Assembly: GCF_000718165.1 (NCBI RefSeq)
Contig: NZ_JOEY01000007.1
Coordinates: 186,001 to 250,000, forward strand
From: Streptomyces fulvoviolaceus
GTDB lineage: Bacteria; Actinomycetota; Actinomycetes; Streptomycetales; Streptomycetaceae
Length of the DNA: 64,000 bases
Direction: 5' to 3'
Shown here one piece after another: positions 55,355-64,000 of this stretch. The notes below the pieces were generated by a model that was not told the DNA's origin, searched no databases, and was given only the letters and a program-made list of their open reading frames with translations. Both the position numbers and the translations under genes were made by a program. The number at the start of each line of letters is the position of its first letter. Position 1 is the first letter of the stretch.

Positions 55355-55454
55355 CACGTGCGGTCCTCCTGGAACGTCCCTGCGCGGCAGCTCCATTGGC
55401 TCCGCCGCCGCATGATAATTCGCCCAGAGGCACGGCGTCCGCCGCATGCGCCGA

Positions 55455-55491
55455 CGACCGGCCCGCCACCCGGTTCGGGCGGCGGGCCGGT
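55455..55491 (-). terminator. Terminator after the acidic-repeat operon
   Basis: GACCGGCCCGCC (55455-55466) pairs perfectly with 55480-55491, with inner CCCG/CGGG pairing in the loop. It begins 20 bp beyond the stop of the minus-strand gene at 55511. Confidence 0.8.
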
Positions 55492-55510
55492 CCTGCGTCG
55501 CGGCCCTGCG

Positions 55511-56140
55511 TCAGAGGCGCAGCAGCCGATCCGCCAGCTCGCGGTAGTCCCGCAGGGCCAGGCGGAGTTGTTCGGTGTCGGTCGTCGACGCGGGCTTGCC
55601 CTCGCCGCCGTCGCCGGACTGCCAGGACGTGCGCAGGGTGCGGCGGCGCTGCTTCACGGCGTCCGTGAAACGGGTGGCGACCTCCTCCAGCACGTGGTCG
55701 GCCTCCTCCACGGCGGACCGCGGCCCGTCGACGAACCCGGCGACCGCGTGCTGCAGCTGCAAGGTGAGCTTGTCGCACTCGTCGTGCGGGAGGAGACGGG
55801 ACGCGTGGGACTCGCGAGCTTCGCGGGGCTCACGGGACTCACGGGCCTCGTGGGGCTCACGGGCCTCGTGGGGCTCACGGCTGGAGGTGCGGTTCGTGTC
55901 CTTCAGCCCTGCGTCGGTCGCGGTGCCGGGCTTGCCCGGTTCGCCGGGCCTGCCGATCGGGTCCGGGGTGATGTCCCGGCCGCGCGCGGTCTCGCCGCCC
56001 GGGGTGCCGGTCCCGCGGTCCCGGTCGGGAGTCGCCCCGGCGGGAGTCACGAGGGGGCTCCGCTCCTCCGCCCGGTCGCCCGAGGCCTTGTCGGTCCTGC
56101 CTGTCCTGCCCTCGCCCGGACCGCTCGTGGTGTCTGCCAT
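55511..56140 (-). CDS. Hypothetical protein with charged tandem repeats
   Basis: 209 residues. A low-complexity N-terminal half rich in Gly, Arg, Asp and Thr includes three or four short units, REPHEAREPHEARESREPRE, encoded by tandem DNA at about 55800-55880. The C-terminal half (about 120-209) is helical: DECDKLTLQLQHAVAGFVDG and VEEADHVLEEVATRFTDAV. This helical part also occurs in the upstream gene, so the two are probably paralogues. GGAGAG upstream of ATG 56140. I do not know the family. Confidence 0.65.
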   Translation of the reverse strand: MADTTSGPGEGRTGRTDKASGDRAEERSPLVTPAGATPDRDRGTGTPGGETARGRDITPDPIGRPGEPGKPGTATDAGLKDTNRTSSREPHEAREPHEARESREPREARESHASRLLPHDECDKLTLQLQHAVAGFVDGPRSAVEEADHVLEEVATRFTDAVKQRRRTLRTSWQSGDGGEGKPASTTDTEQLRLALRDYRELADRLLRL

Positions 56141-56145
56141 GTCGC

Positions 56146-56886
56146 TCAACTCTCCTTCGCGGTGGGGGTCCCCCCGCGCGAGCGCTTTCGAGCGTGGGGG
56201 AGCCTGGTGGACACCCACGGCAGGTGGGCGCGGCCGTTGCTGCGGGCGTCGCGCGACTCACCCTCGTGTGTGTGGGACTTCTCGGTGGGTGTACGGGACT
56301 CCTCGCGGCTCCGTGCCGGGCCCACCAGGTCCTCGAACAGGGCCCGGGCCTCGACCATGGCCGCGCGCATCTCCTCCGTACCGCCCCCGCCGCCGTCCTG
56401 CTCCTGCGTCTGCGCCCCGCTCGCGCGGGTGCGGGCGACGCGGTGCACACGCCGGTAGCCGTGCACATGGTCCGCGTGGTGCACGGACAGCGCGGCGAAC
56501 TGCTCCTCGTACTGTGCACCGTCCGGGAAGCCCCGGGCGCCGGCCACCTCGGCGAGCAGCCGGTCCGCCTCGGCCACCGCCTCCTGCGGGGACTCGACGA
56601 AGCGTTCCTGGGCTGCCGTCCAGCGGGCCTCGTACTGCTCGCGCTGCGCGGGTTCCAGCGGCCGCTCGCGCAGCGATCCGTGCCGCTCCACGCGCTCGGT
56701 GAGCTCGTGCTCGGCGGCCTTCTCGTCCCCGTCGTGCCGGGCCACGGCCCGGTCGTACTCGGGCCCGAAGCGCCGCTTCAGGCCCCGGCCGTGCTGCGGC
56801 CCCCGGGCACGCAGGGCAAGGGCAGCCGCGATGACGACGACGGCCGCCACGATCACGATCAGAGCGATGATCACGCCTGTGGACAT
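56146..56886 (-). CDS. Single-helix membrane protein, paralogue-type partner
   Basis: 246 residues. N-terminal membrane helix at 2-26 (VIIALIVIVAAVVVIAAALA), then an Arg-rich and helical cytosolic segment with QERFVESPQEAVAEADRLLA and ARWTAAQERF, and a highly charged tail. The helix FVESPQEAVAEADRLLAEVA matches FVDGPRSAVEEADHVLEEVA of the next gene, showing common ancestry. The genes are 5 bp apart and cotranscribed. The role may be envelope-stress related, but this is a guess; annotation elsewhere is usually just hypothetical. Confidence 0.68.
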   Translation of the reverse strand: MSTGVIIALIVIVAAVVVIAAALALRARGPQHGRGLKRRFGPEYDRAVARHDGDEKAAEHELTERVERHGSLRERPLEPAQREQYEARWTAAQERFVESPQEAVAEADRLLAEVAGARGFPDGAQYEEQFAALSVHHADHVHGYRRVHRVARTRASGAQTQEQDGGGGGTEEMRAAMVEARALFEDLVGPARSREESRTPTEKSHTHEGESRDARSNGRAHLPWVSTRLPHARKRSRGGTPTAKES

Positions 56887-57062
56887 GAATGCCTTCCGGG
56901 TTCTCGACCCAATCGACCCTCGGTACGGGCCGGTTCCGCCGACCGGGTAGCCCGAGCAGCGCGGCTCAAACGGTTTCCGGGATTTACCCGGACCGTCGTG
57001 TCGATTCGGCGGCACCCCGACCGACGCAGGGCTGAAGGACACGAACCACTGCCGAGGAGAGA

Positions 57063-57352
57063 GTGACGAGTGGGGTCATCGCACGGCTGGCCATGTCGCT
57101 CGACGGACACATCGCGGTTCCCGAGTCGTGCCGCGAGCACCCTCGCAAGCCCCTCGTCAAGCAGGGCGGCACCACCCTCCACTTCGTCACCGAGGGCCCG
57201 GAGCGCGCCCTGGAACCGGCCCGGGAGGCCGTCGGTGGCAAGGACGCCTCCCCCGCGGGCGGGCTGGCTGGACGGACTGCTCCTGCGCGTCGTGCCGGAC
57301 TCGCCGGAGGTCACGCATATTCGGTTGCGGCCGCCGCGCGCCCCCTACCGAG
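57063..57352 (+). pseudogene. Decayed RibD/DHFR-like reductase
   Basis: The segment beginning VIARLAMSLDGHIAVP resembles the start of RibD C-terminal-type dihydrofolate reductase-family proteins, and KQGGTTLHFVTEGPERALEP followed by AREAVGGKDAS matches their middle part, but about 80 residues between are missing. Then another frame gives AGWLDGLLLRVVPDSPEVTH, like their C-terminal strand, so there is also a frameshift near 57255. It is therefore an internally deleted remnant, and it ends just before a GNAT gene. Confidence 0.7.
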
Positions 57353-57361
57353 AATGAGGGC

Positions 57362-59912
<2,551 letters not shown>

Positions 59913-60051
59913 TTACAACTCCATCGTGATCGGTGTGACCGCTTATGGCCTGTTGAGTCCTGTTGGAAGCCGGTATTCCGGGGGCTTCCGGGACACGTGT
60001 GTGGAGAGGGTCTGCATAATCTCTGGAGTTCGCGAGGGGAGGGACGAACAC

Positions 60052-61047
60052 ATGGCGGAGTCGAACGGTCATTTGTGCCCGGAGTGCGGGGCACCCAGAG
60101 GGGCCGACAACACGCCGTCGTGCGGGTGCACGGAGCGGGCGTCCGAGGCCCTGCGTGACGCGCGTACGGCGGAGGCGGCCGCGGCGGAGGACTTCGATCC
60201 GCTGCGCATACGGCCGTACGTCGAGCTCGAGGGCGGTGCGGCTGTCCAGGAGCCCCCGTCGGCGGCCGACGACACGACGGAGCTGCCCGCGGTCGAGGCC
60301 ACGATGCCGCTCATGCCGCTCCGGGCGGCCGACACGGATTCCGCACTCCCCACACCCCTGGCACCCCCGGCCACCGCGCCCAGCGCCGCCGACCTGAGCC
60401 TGTTCGAGGAAGGCGCCGCGCCCGTCGGGGAGAGTCCGCGCCGCAGCCGGCGCCGTACCGCTCTGCTGGGCGTGGGCGGGGCGCTCGTCACGGTGGTGAC
60501 GGCGGCCGGGTTCGGGAGCGGGCTGTTCACCTACGAGACGCCGTCGCGGGACCAGGCGGCGCCGGAGGGCGTACGGGCGGCCGTGCCGGACGCGTCGACC
60601 AGCGCGGCGTCCGTGGCGCCGGCCACGCAGTCCCGCTCCGCGCAGCCGACATCCGCGTCCCCGTCACCGTCGCCGTCCGACAGCGCCGGCTCGTCGCCCT
60701 CCACCTCGCCCTCGGCATCCCGGTCCAGCGCCTCCCCGAGCCCGTCCGGCTCGGCCGCCGAGCCGACGGCCTCCGGCTCCACCACGTCGGCCGACGACTC
60801 CGACAGCGCCCGCGAGACGACACCCCCCGTCCTGCGCCGCGGCTCCGACGGCGACGAGGTCGTCGAACTCGAGCTACGACTGACCCAGCTCGGCCTCTAC
60901 ACGAGAAAGGCGAGCGGCCACTACAACGAGGGCGTCGAGGACGCGGTCGGCAACTACCAGCGGACGCGAGGCATCCAGGCGGAGGAGTACGGCGTCTACG
61001 ACCTGGTGACACGGGAACGGCTGGAATCGGAGACGACGGAGCCGTAG
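60052..61047 (+). CDS. Membrane-anchored peptidoglycan-binding protein with zinc-ribbon-like start
   Basis: 331 residues. The N-terminus has four cysteines (CPECGAPRGADNTPSCGC) like a zinc ribbon. A single membrane helix lies at about residues 142-165 (TALLGVGGALVTVVTAAGFG). After a long Ser/Pro/Ala linker comes a peptidoglycan-binding domain (about 262-325, VLRRGSDGDEVVELELRLTQ). So the N-terminus is cytosolic and the C-terminus is outside and touches the wall. GGGGAGGGA lies upstream of ATG 60052. This plan is common in Streptomyces; function unknown. Confidence 0.85.
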   Translation: MAESNGHLCPECGAPRGADNTPSCGCTERASEALRDARTAEAAAAEDFDPLRIRPYVELEGGAAVQEPPSAADDTTELPAVEATMPLMPLRAADTDSALPTPLAPPATAPSAADLSLFEEGAAPVGESPRRSRRRTALLGVGGALVTVVTAAGFGSGLFTYETPSRDQAAPEGVRAAVPDASTSAASVAPATQSRSAQPTSASPSPSPSDSAGSSPSTSPSASRSSASPSPSGSAAEPTASGSTTSADDSDSARETTPPVLRRGSDGDEVVELELRLTQLGLYTRKASGHYNEGVEDAVGNYQRTRGIQAEEYGVYDLVTRERLESETTEP

Positions 61048-61110
61048 GCCTCCGGCGGCGGGTCGGGCACCTGTCGCGGGTGCGCCCCTCAACACCGATC
61101 CAGACAATCC

Positions 61111-61406
61111 CAGCCCGCCCGGCGTCCGAGGACAAGCACGGCCATCCCGCCCCCCCCACTACAGGGGCACGCCTTCAGCACCGTCCGGCACCTCCAGCCC
61201 GTCCGGCGTCCGAGGACAGAAATTGCCGTCCCGATCCCCCACCCACCCACTGAGGCCGTCACTTCGAGGCACCGGACCAGGCAAATTCAGCCCGCCCGAC
61301 ATCCGAGGACGGGAATTGCCGTCCCGATCCCCCACCCACCCACTGAGGCCGTCACTTCAAGGCGCCGGACCAGGCAAATTCAGCCCGTCCGGCGTTTGAG
61401 GACGAG
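61111..61406. repeat. Tandem 93-bp repeat array
   Basis: Two full units of 93 bp (61195-61287, 61288-61380) begin CAGCCCG(T/C)CCG and run through GAGGAC, ATTGCCGTCCCGATCC, CACTGAGGCCGTCACTTC and end GGACCAGGCAAATT. A third unit is cut off after 26 bp (61381-61406), and a more degenerate one precedes them from 61111. The core CAGCCCGTCCGGCGTTTGAG followed by GAC is a known Streptomyces intergenic repeat; here it is part of a tandem. No ORF covers it. Confidence 0.88.
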
Positions 61407-61432
61407 GCCCCTTCAGGGCCGACAGCGGGGGT

Positions 61433-61452
61433 CTGGGGGCGGCAGCCCCCAG
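61433..61452. terminator. Bidirectional terminator between peptidoglycan-binding and HAD genes
   Basis: CTGGGGGC (61433-61440), GGCA loop, GCCCCCAG (61445-61452): a perfect 8-bp stem with 4-nt loop, 45 bp from the end of the HAD gene on the minus strand and shared by the convergent plus-strand gene. Remaining bases of the 449-bp gap are the repeats listed separately. Confidence 0.7.
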
Positions 61453-61496
61453 GGACGGGACGGGTAGGGGCGGCGGGGGCCGACGCCGCCCCAGAC

Positions 61497-62156
61497 CTAG
61501 CCGACGTACAGCCGAACCGTCCCGTCCTCCACGGCCTCCACCCGGACCTGGGTCAAGTCCCGGACCACCACATCCGGCCCGTAGAAGTCAGCCCGTGACC
61601 CGACCCCCACAACCCGCATCCCCGCAGCGCGCCCCGCGGCGATACCCGCCCCGGAGTCCTCGAAGACGATGCAGTCGGCAGGTGCCACACCCAGTTCCGC
61701 GGCACCCTTCAGAAAGCCCTCGGGGTCGGGCTTGCTCGCCCCCACGGACTCGGCGGTCACCCGGACGTCCGGCAGCTCCAGACCGGCCGCGGCCATCCGT
61801 GCCGTGGACAGCGCGACATCGGCGGAGGTCACCAGGGCATGCGGTACACCCCGCAGCGACGCGAGGAACTCGGCCGCACCCGGAATCGCGACCACACCGT
61901 CCATGTCCGCGGTCTCCTCCGCGAGCATCCGCGCGTTGTCGGCGTGGTTCTGCTCCATGGGCCGGTCCGGCAGCAGCAGTGCCATCGACGCGTGCCCCTG
62001 CCGCCCGTGGACGACCTTCATGATCTCGTCCGCGTCCAGCCCGTGCCGCTCGGCCCAGCGCCGCCAGCAGCGCTCGACGACGGCGTCGGAGTTGACGAGA
62101 GTGCCGTCCATGTCCAGCAGAAGGGCACGGGCGGTCAGCACGGCGGTGGCCGTCAT
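61497..62156 (-). CDS. HAD-superfamily hydrolase (beta-PGM/GS1-like)
   Basis: 219-residue phosphohydrolase with a subclass I cap. Motif I: LLLDMDGTLVNS (nucleophile and acid Asp), motif II: ALVTSADV, motif III Lys in SVGASKPDPEGFL, motif IV: CIVFEDSGAGIAAGRAAG. All catalytic residues are present, so it is active on a small phosphate ester, for instance a sugar phosphate. ATG 62156 is chosen; the longer frame to 62315 has no conserved residues. Substrate unknown. Confidence 0.9.
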   Translation of the reverse strand: MTATAVLTARALLLDMDGTLVNSDAVVERCWRRWAERHGLDADEIMKVVHGRQGHASMALLLPDRPMEQNHADNARMLAEETADMDGVVAIPGAAEFLASLRGVPHALVTSADVALSTARMAAAGLELPDVRVTAESVGASKPDPEGFLKGAAELGVAPADCIVFEDSGAGIAAGRAAGMRVVGVGSRADFYGPDVVVRDLTQVRVEAVEDGTVRLYVG

Positions 62157-62362
62157 CGGCAGCTCCAGACACAGACGAGAAGGGGGCGTACCGGCAACCC
62201 CCGGAGGGACAAGGCGGCCCCGCCCGCCGGTCAGGGAAAACGGGCGGGAGCCACTTTGTTTCTCCACGGTACAAAACCGAACCGCTTTGCGCCACCGCCT
62301 CCCGGCACAGTTCACTCACCGTTCAGCTCGGTCGGTCGCTCACCGTTCAGCTCGGCCGGCCC

Positions 62363-62944
62363 TCAGCCGGTCACCGCTTCCCACAGACTCCACACCCCGA
62401 GCCCCAGCATCAGCAGCGCCGCGACCTTGGTGATGAGCTTCAGCGGAACCCGCTTCATCAGGGCCTTTCCGCCGACGATGCCGAGTCCGGCCACCGCCCA
62501 CAGCGCGAGCACCGCGCCTAGTCCGACGGAGAGCGGGTCGTCGTAACGGGCCGCGAGGTTCGCCGTCATGATCTGGGTGAGATCACCGAACTCGGCGACC
62601 AGAATCAGCATGAAGCCCGCCCCCGCGACCTTCCAGAAGGACTGGTTCTCGGGACGCCGGATCTCCTCCTCGTCCTCGTCCTTCTTCATGAGCAGCACAG
62701 CGGCGCCGCCCAGGAACAGCACGCCGGTCAGCGCGTGCACGAGCTGCTGCGGCAGCAGCGTCAGCACACTGCCCGCCGCGACGGCGAGCGCGACATGCAG
62801 CGCGAAGGCGGCGGCGACGCCGGCGAAGACGTACGAGGCGCGATAGCGGGTGCCGAGGACGAGGCCGGCGAGCGCGGTCTTGTCCGGCAGTTCGGCGAGG
62901 AAGACGACGCCGAAGACGACGGCCGTCACGGTGAAGCTGATCAA
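62363..62944 (-). CDS. TMEM165/GDT1-family Mn2+ transporter
   Basis: 193-residue membrane protein with six helices in two similar halves. Each half bears the family motif ExGD(K/R)(T/S)-like: ELPDKTALAGLVLG in helix 1 and EFGDLTQIMTANL in helix 4. These acidic residues bind cations, and the family exports Mn2+ (or Ca2+). The halves are joined by an acidic loop (KKDEDEEEIRR). Between 62945 and 63137 lies a yybP-ykoY Mn2+ riboswitch on the same strand, which fits manganese efflux induced by the metal. ATG 62944 is the first in frame. Confidence 0.9.
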   Translation of the reverse strand: MISFTVTAVVFGVVFLAELPDKTALAGLVLGTRYRASYVFAGVAAAFALHVALAVAAGSVLTLLPQQLVHALTGVLFLGGAAVLLMKKDEDEEEIRRPENQSFWKVAGAGFMLILVAEFGDLTQIMTANLAARYDDPLSVGLGAVLALWAVAGLGIVGGKALMKRVPLKLITKVAALLMLGLGVWSLWEAVTG

Positions 62945-63030
62945 GGTCCCTCAATCGGTCGGGGCTGCCCCACCGAGAGTGTTACTGCAAAACGACACCT
63001 CGGCACGGCAGCACACAGTCAGTGCACTAC

Positions 63031-63137
63031 TGGCCGAAGGTCTCGCTGGCCGGTCACATGTGACCTGCCTCCGGGCGCCGGCTCAGACGAGCTGAGCAGT
63101 ATGTCGACGGTCCGGCGAAGAGCTACTCCCCTTCTGC
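63031..63137 (-). ncRNA. yybP-ykoY manganese riboswitch
   Basis: On the minus strand the two conserved halves of the Mn2+ sensor are present: AAGGGGAGTAGC (around 63123-63133) and AGCGAGACCTT (63037-63047), separated by about 75 nt with further hairpins such as GGTCACATGTGACC. These are the L1 and L3 loops of the yybP-ykoY aptamer. It lies about 90 nt before the start of a TMEM165-family transporter, the classic target. Confidence 0.85.
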
Positions 63138-63288
63138 GCCGTCAATCATACGAGATCGTTTCGCGATAAACCTTGTCATGTCATGTACGCGTCACTAGCT
63201 TCTTACCGAACGCACACCTCCCGGCAACACAGAGCCGCGAGCATTCCAACGCTCGCGCTCAACACCCCCACCCCCCAAGGGAGTTCGC

Positions 63289-63933
63289 ATGCCGAAGTTC
63301 TACGCGCGTCGACGGCTCAGCATACTCGCGGCACTCACCGGACTCATAGCCTCGGTCGGACTTTTCAACGGTCCGACCGCCTCCGCCGCTCTCCCCACCC
63401 CGGTCAGCGCCGCCACCGCCCGCACCTACCTCGCCTCCCTCACTGTGGCGACCGAGGACCGCACCGGCTACGACCGTGATCTCTTCCCGCACTGGATCAC
63501 CATCTCCGGCACCTGCAACACCCGTGAGACGGTCCTGAAGCGGGACGGTACGAACGTCGTCACCAGCTCCGCCTGTGCCGCGACCAGCGGCTCCTGGTAC
63601 TCCGTGTACGACGGCGCCACCTGGACCGCCGCCTCCGACCTCGACATCGACCACCTGGTCCCGCTGGCCGAGGCCTGGGACTCCGGCGCCGACAGCTGGA
63701 CCACCGCCCAGCGCCAGGCCTTCGCCAACGACCTGACCCGCCCGCAGCTCATCGCCGTCACGGACAACGTGAACCAGTCGAAGAGCGACCAGGACCCGGC
63801 CGAGTGGATGCCCCCGGTCAGCTCGTACGCCTGCACCTACGTCCGTGCCTGGGTCCAGGTGAAGTACTACTACGACCTCTCGGTCGACTCCGCGGAGAAG
63901 ACCAAGCTGAGCTCGGTCCTCAGCGGCTGCTGA
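63289..63933 (+). CDS. Secreted HNH/DUF1524-type nuclease
   Basis: 214 residues. Signal peptide about 1-33 (ILAALTGLIASVGLFNGP, ending ASAA). Nuclease core: DLDIDHLVPLAEAWDSGA, PQLIAVTDNVNQSKSDQDPA and EWMPP with late CTYVRAWVQVK. This is the GmrSD-type/DUF1524 HNH fold with the catalytic His in DIDHLVPL; such exported proteins are common in Streptomyces and are thought to degrade DNA outside the cell. Two cysteine pairs (TCNTR, SACAA, YACTY, LSGC) may form disulfides. ATG 63289 has GGGAG upstream. Confidence 0.9.
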   Translation: MPKFYARRRLSILAALTGLIASVGLFNGPTASAALPTPVSAATARTYLASLTVATEDRTGYDRDLFPHWITISGTCNTRETVLKRDGTNVVTSSACAATSGSWYSVYDGATWTAASDLDIDHLVPLAEAWDSGADSWTTAQRQAFANDLTRPQLIAVTDNVNQSKSDQDPAEWMPPVSSYACTYVRAWVQVKYYYDLSVDSAEKTKLSSVLSGC

Positions 63934-63966
63934 TCCCGGGCTCCGCAATCCACGGATTCCGCACAC

Positions 63967-63980
63967 CGGTTCCCGAACCG
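63967..63980 (+). terminator. Short hairpin after the HNH nuclease gene
   Basis: CGGTTC, CC, GAACCG: a perfect 6-bp stem with a 2-nt loop, about 33 bp after the stop. The stem is short, so it is a weak candidate terminator. Confidence 0.4.
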
Positions 63981-64000
63981 TGATCCGCGGAACCTCCCCG

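Overview
The window is chromosomal DNA of a Streptomyces-type actinomycete. The evidence is the extreme G+C bias at third codon positions, which produces long antisense shadow ORFs everywhere, frequent GTG starts, many 4-bp ATGA/GTGA gene overlaps, and Streptomyces-typical families: SigE-type ECF sigma factor, whiJ-like XRE/DUF397/HATPase locus, SCO2322-type protein, AfsR-like STAND regulator, bifunctional GT87/PAP2 protein. No tRNA, rRNA, CRISPR array, prophage or transposase was seen.

Layout. 0.3-11.5 kb: response regulator, sigma/anti-sigma-like pair, two divergent drug exporters (one with a frameshifted tail), methyltransferase, cell-wall amidase, membrane protein, F420-type oxidoreductase, and an ArsR regulator with an operator beside a gene remnant and an MFS exporter. 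11.5-21.5 kb: a glycosyltransferase-methyltransferase-cyclase-fold operon facing a KstR-type sterol regulator, an amino-acid dehydrogenase with its Lrp regulator, an orphan TPP riboswitch, ferredoxin and aldehyde dehydrogenase, metallo-hydrolase and SnoaL-like protein. 22.2-28.1 kb: a cobalamin riboswitch followed by five overlapping genes, two of them for surface proteins and three for an ECF-type transporter, best read as a B12 uptake operon. 28.3-37.8 kb: small lytic transglycosylase, a Fic-domain pair, several small unknown genes, an NB-ARC/TPR regulator and the whiJ-like locus. 37.8-40.4 kb: divergent steroid thiolase (FadA5-like) and CYP125-like P450 with two KstR-like boxes between or upstream of them. 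40.5-43.6 kb: an unusual single-chain glycyl-tRNA synthetase with fused alpha and beta subunits. 43.7-48.7 kb: a two-gene unit of an alpha/beta hydrolase and a caspase-NTPase-WD40 protein, the best candidate here for an undescribed defence or cell-death system. 48.6-64 kb: monooxygenase with LuxR regulator, GT87/PAP2 membrane enzyme, O-methyltransferase behind a perfect palindrome, FHA protein, exporters, peptidoglycan-binding protein, 93-bp tandem repeats, HAD phosphatase, a Mn2+ (yybP-ykoY) riboswitch driving a TMEM165-type transporter, and a secreted HNH nuclease.

Themes. (1) Four matches or near matches to the KstR operator TNNAACNNGTTNNA (15495, 19951, 39025, 39123) link the regulator with ferredoxin/aldehyde dehydrogenase, MBL hydrolase, fadA5 and cyp125, suggesting a dispersed sterol side-chain regulon. 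(2) Three metabolite riboswitches (TPP, cobalamin, Mn2+) occur in one window, the TPP one without a recognisable target. (3) Several genes are decaying: the MFS C-terminal domain at 5.5 kb, a reductase remnant at 10.1 kb and a RibD/DHFR-like pseudogene at 57.1 kb. Functional statements are from inspection of sequence only; no database search was run.
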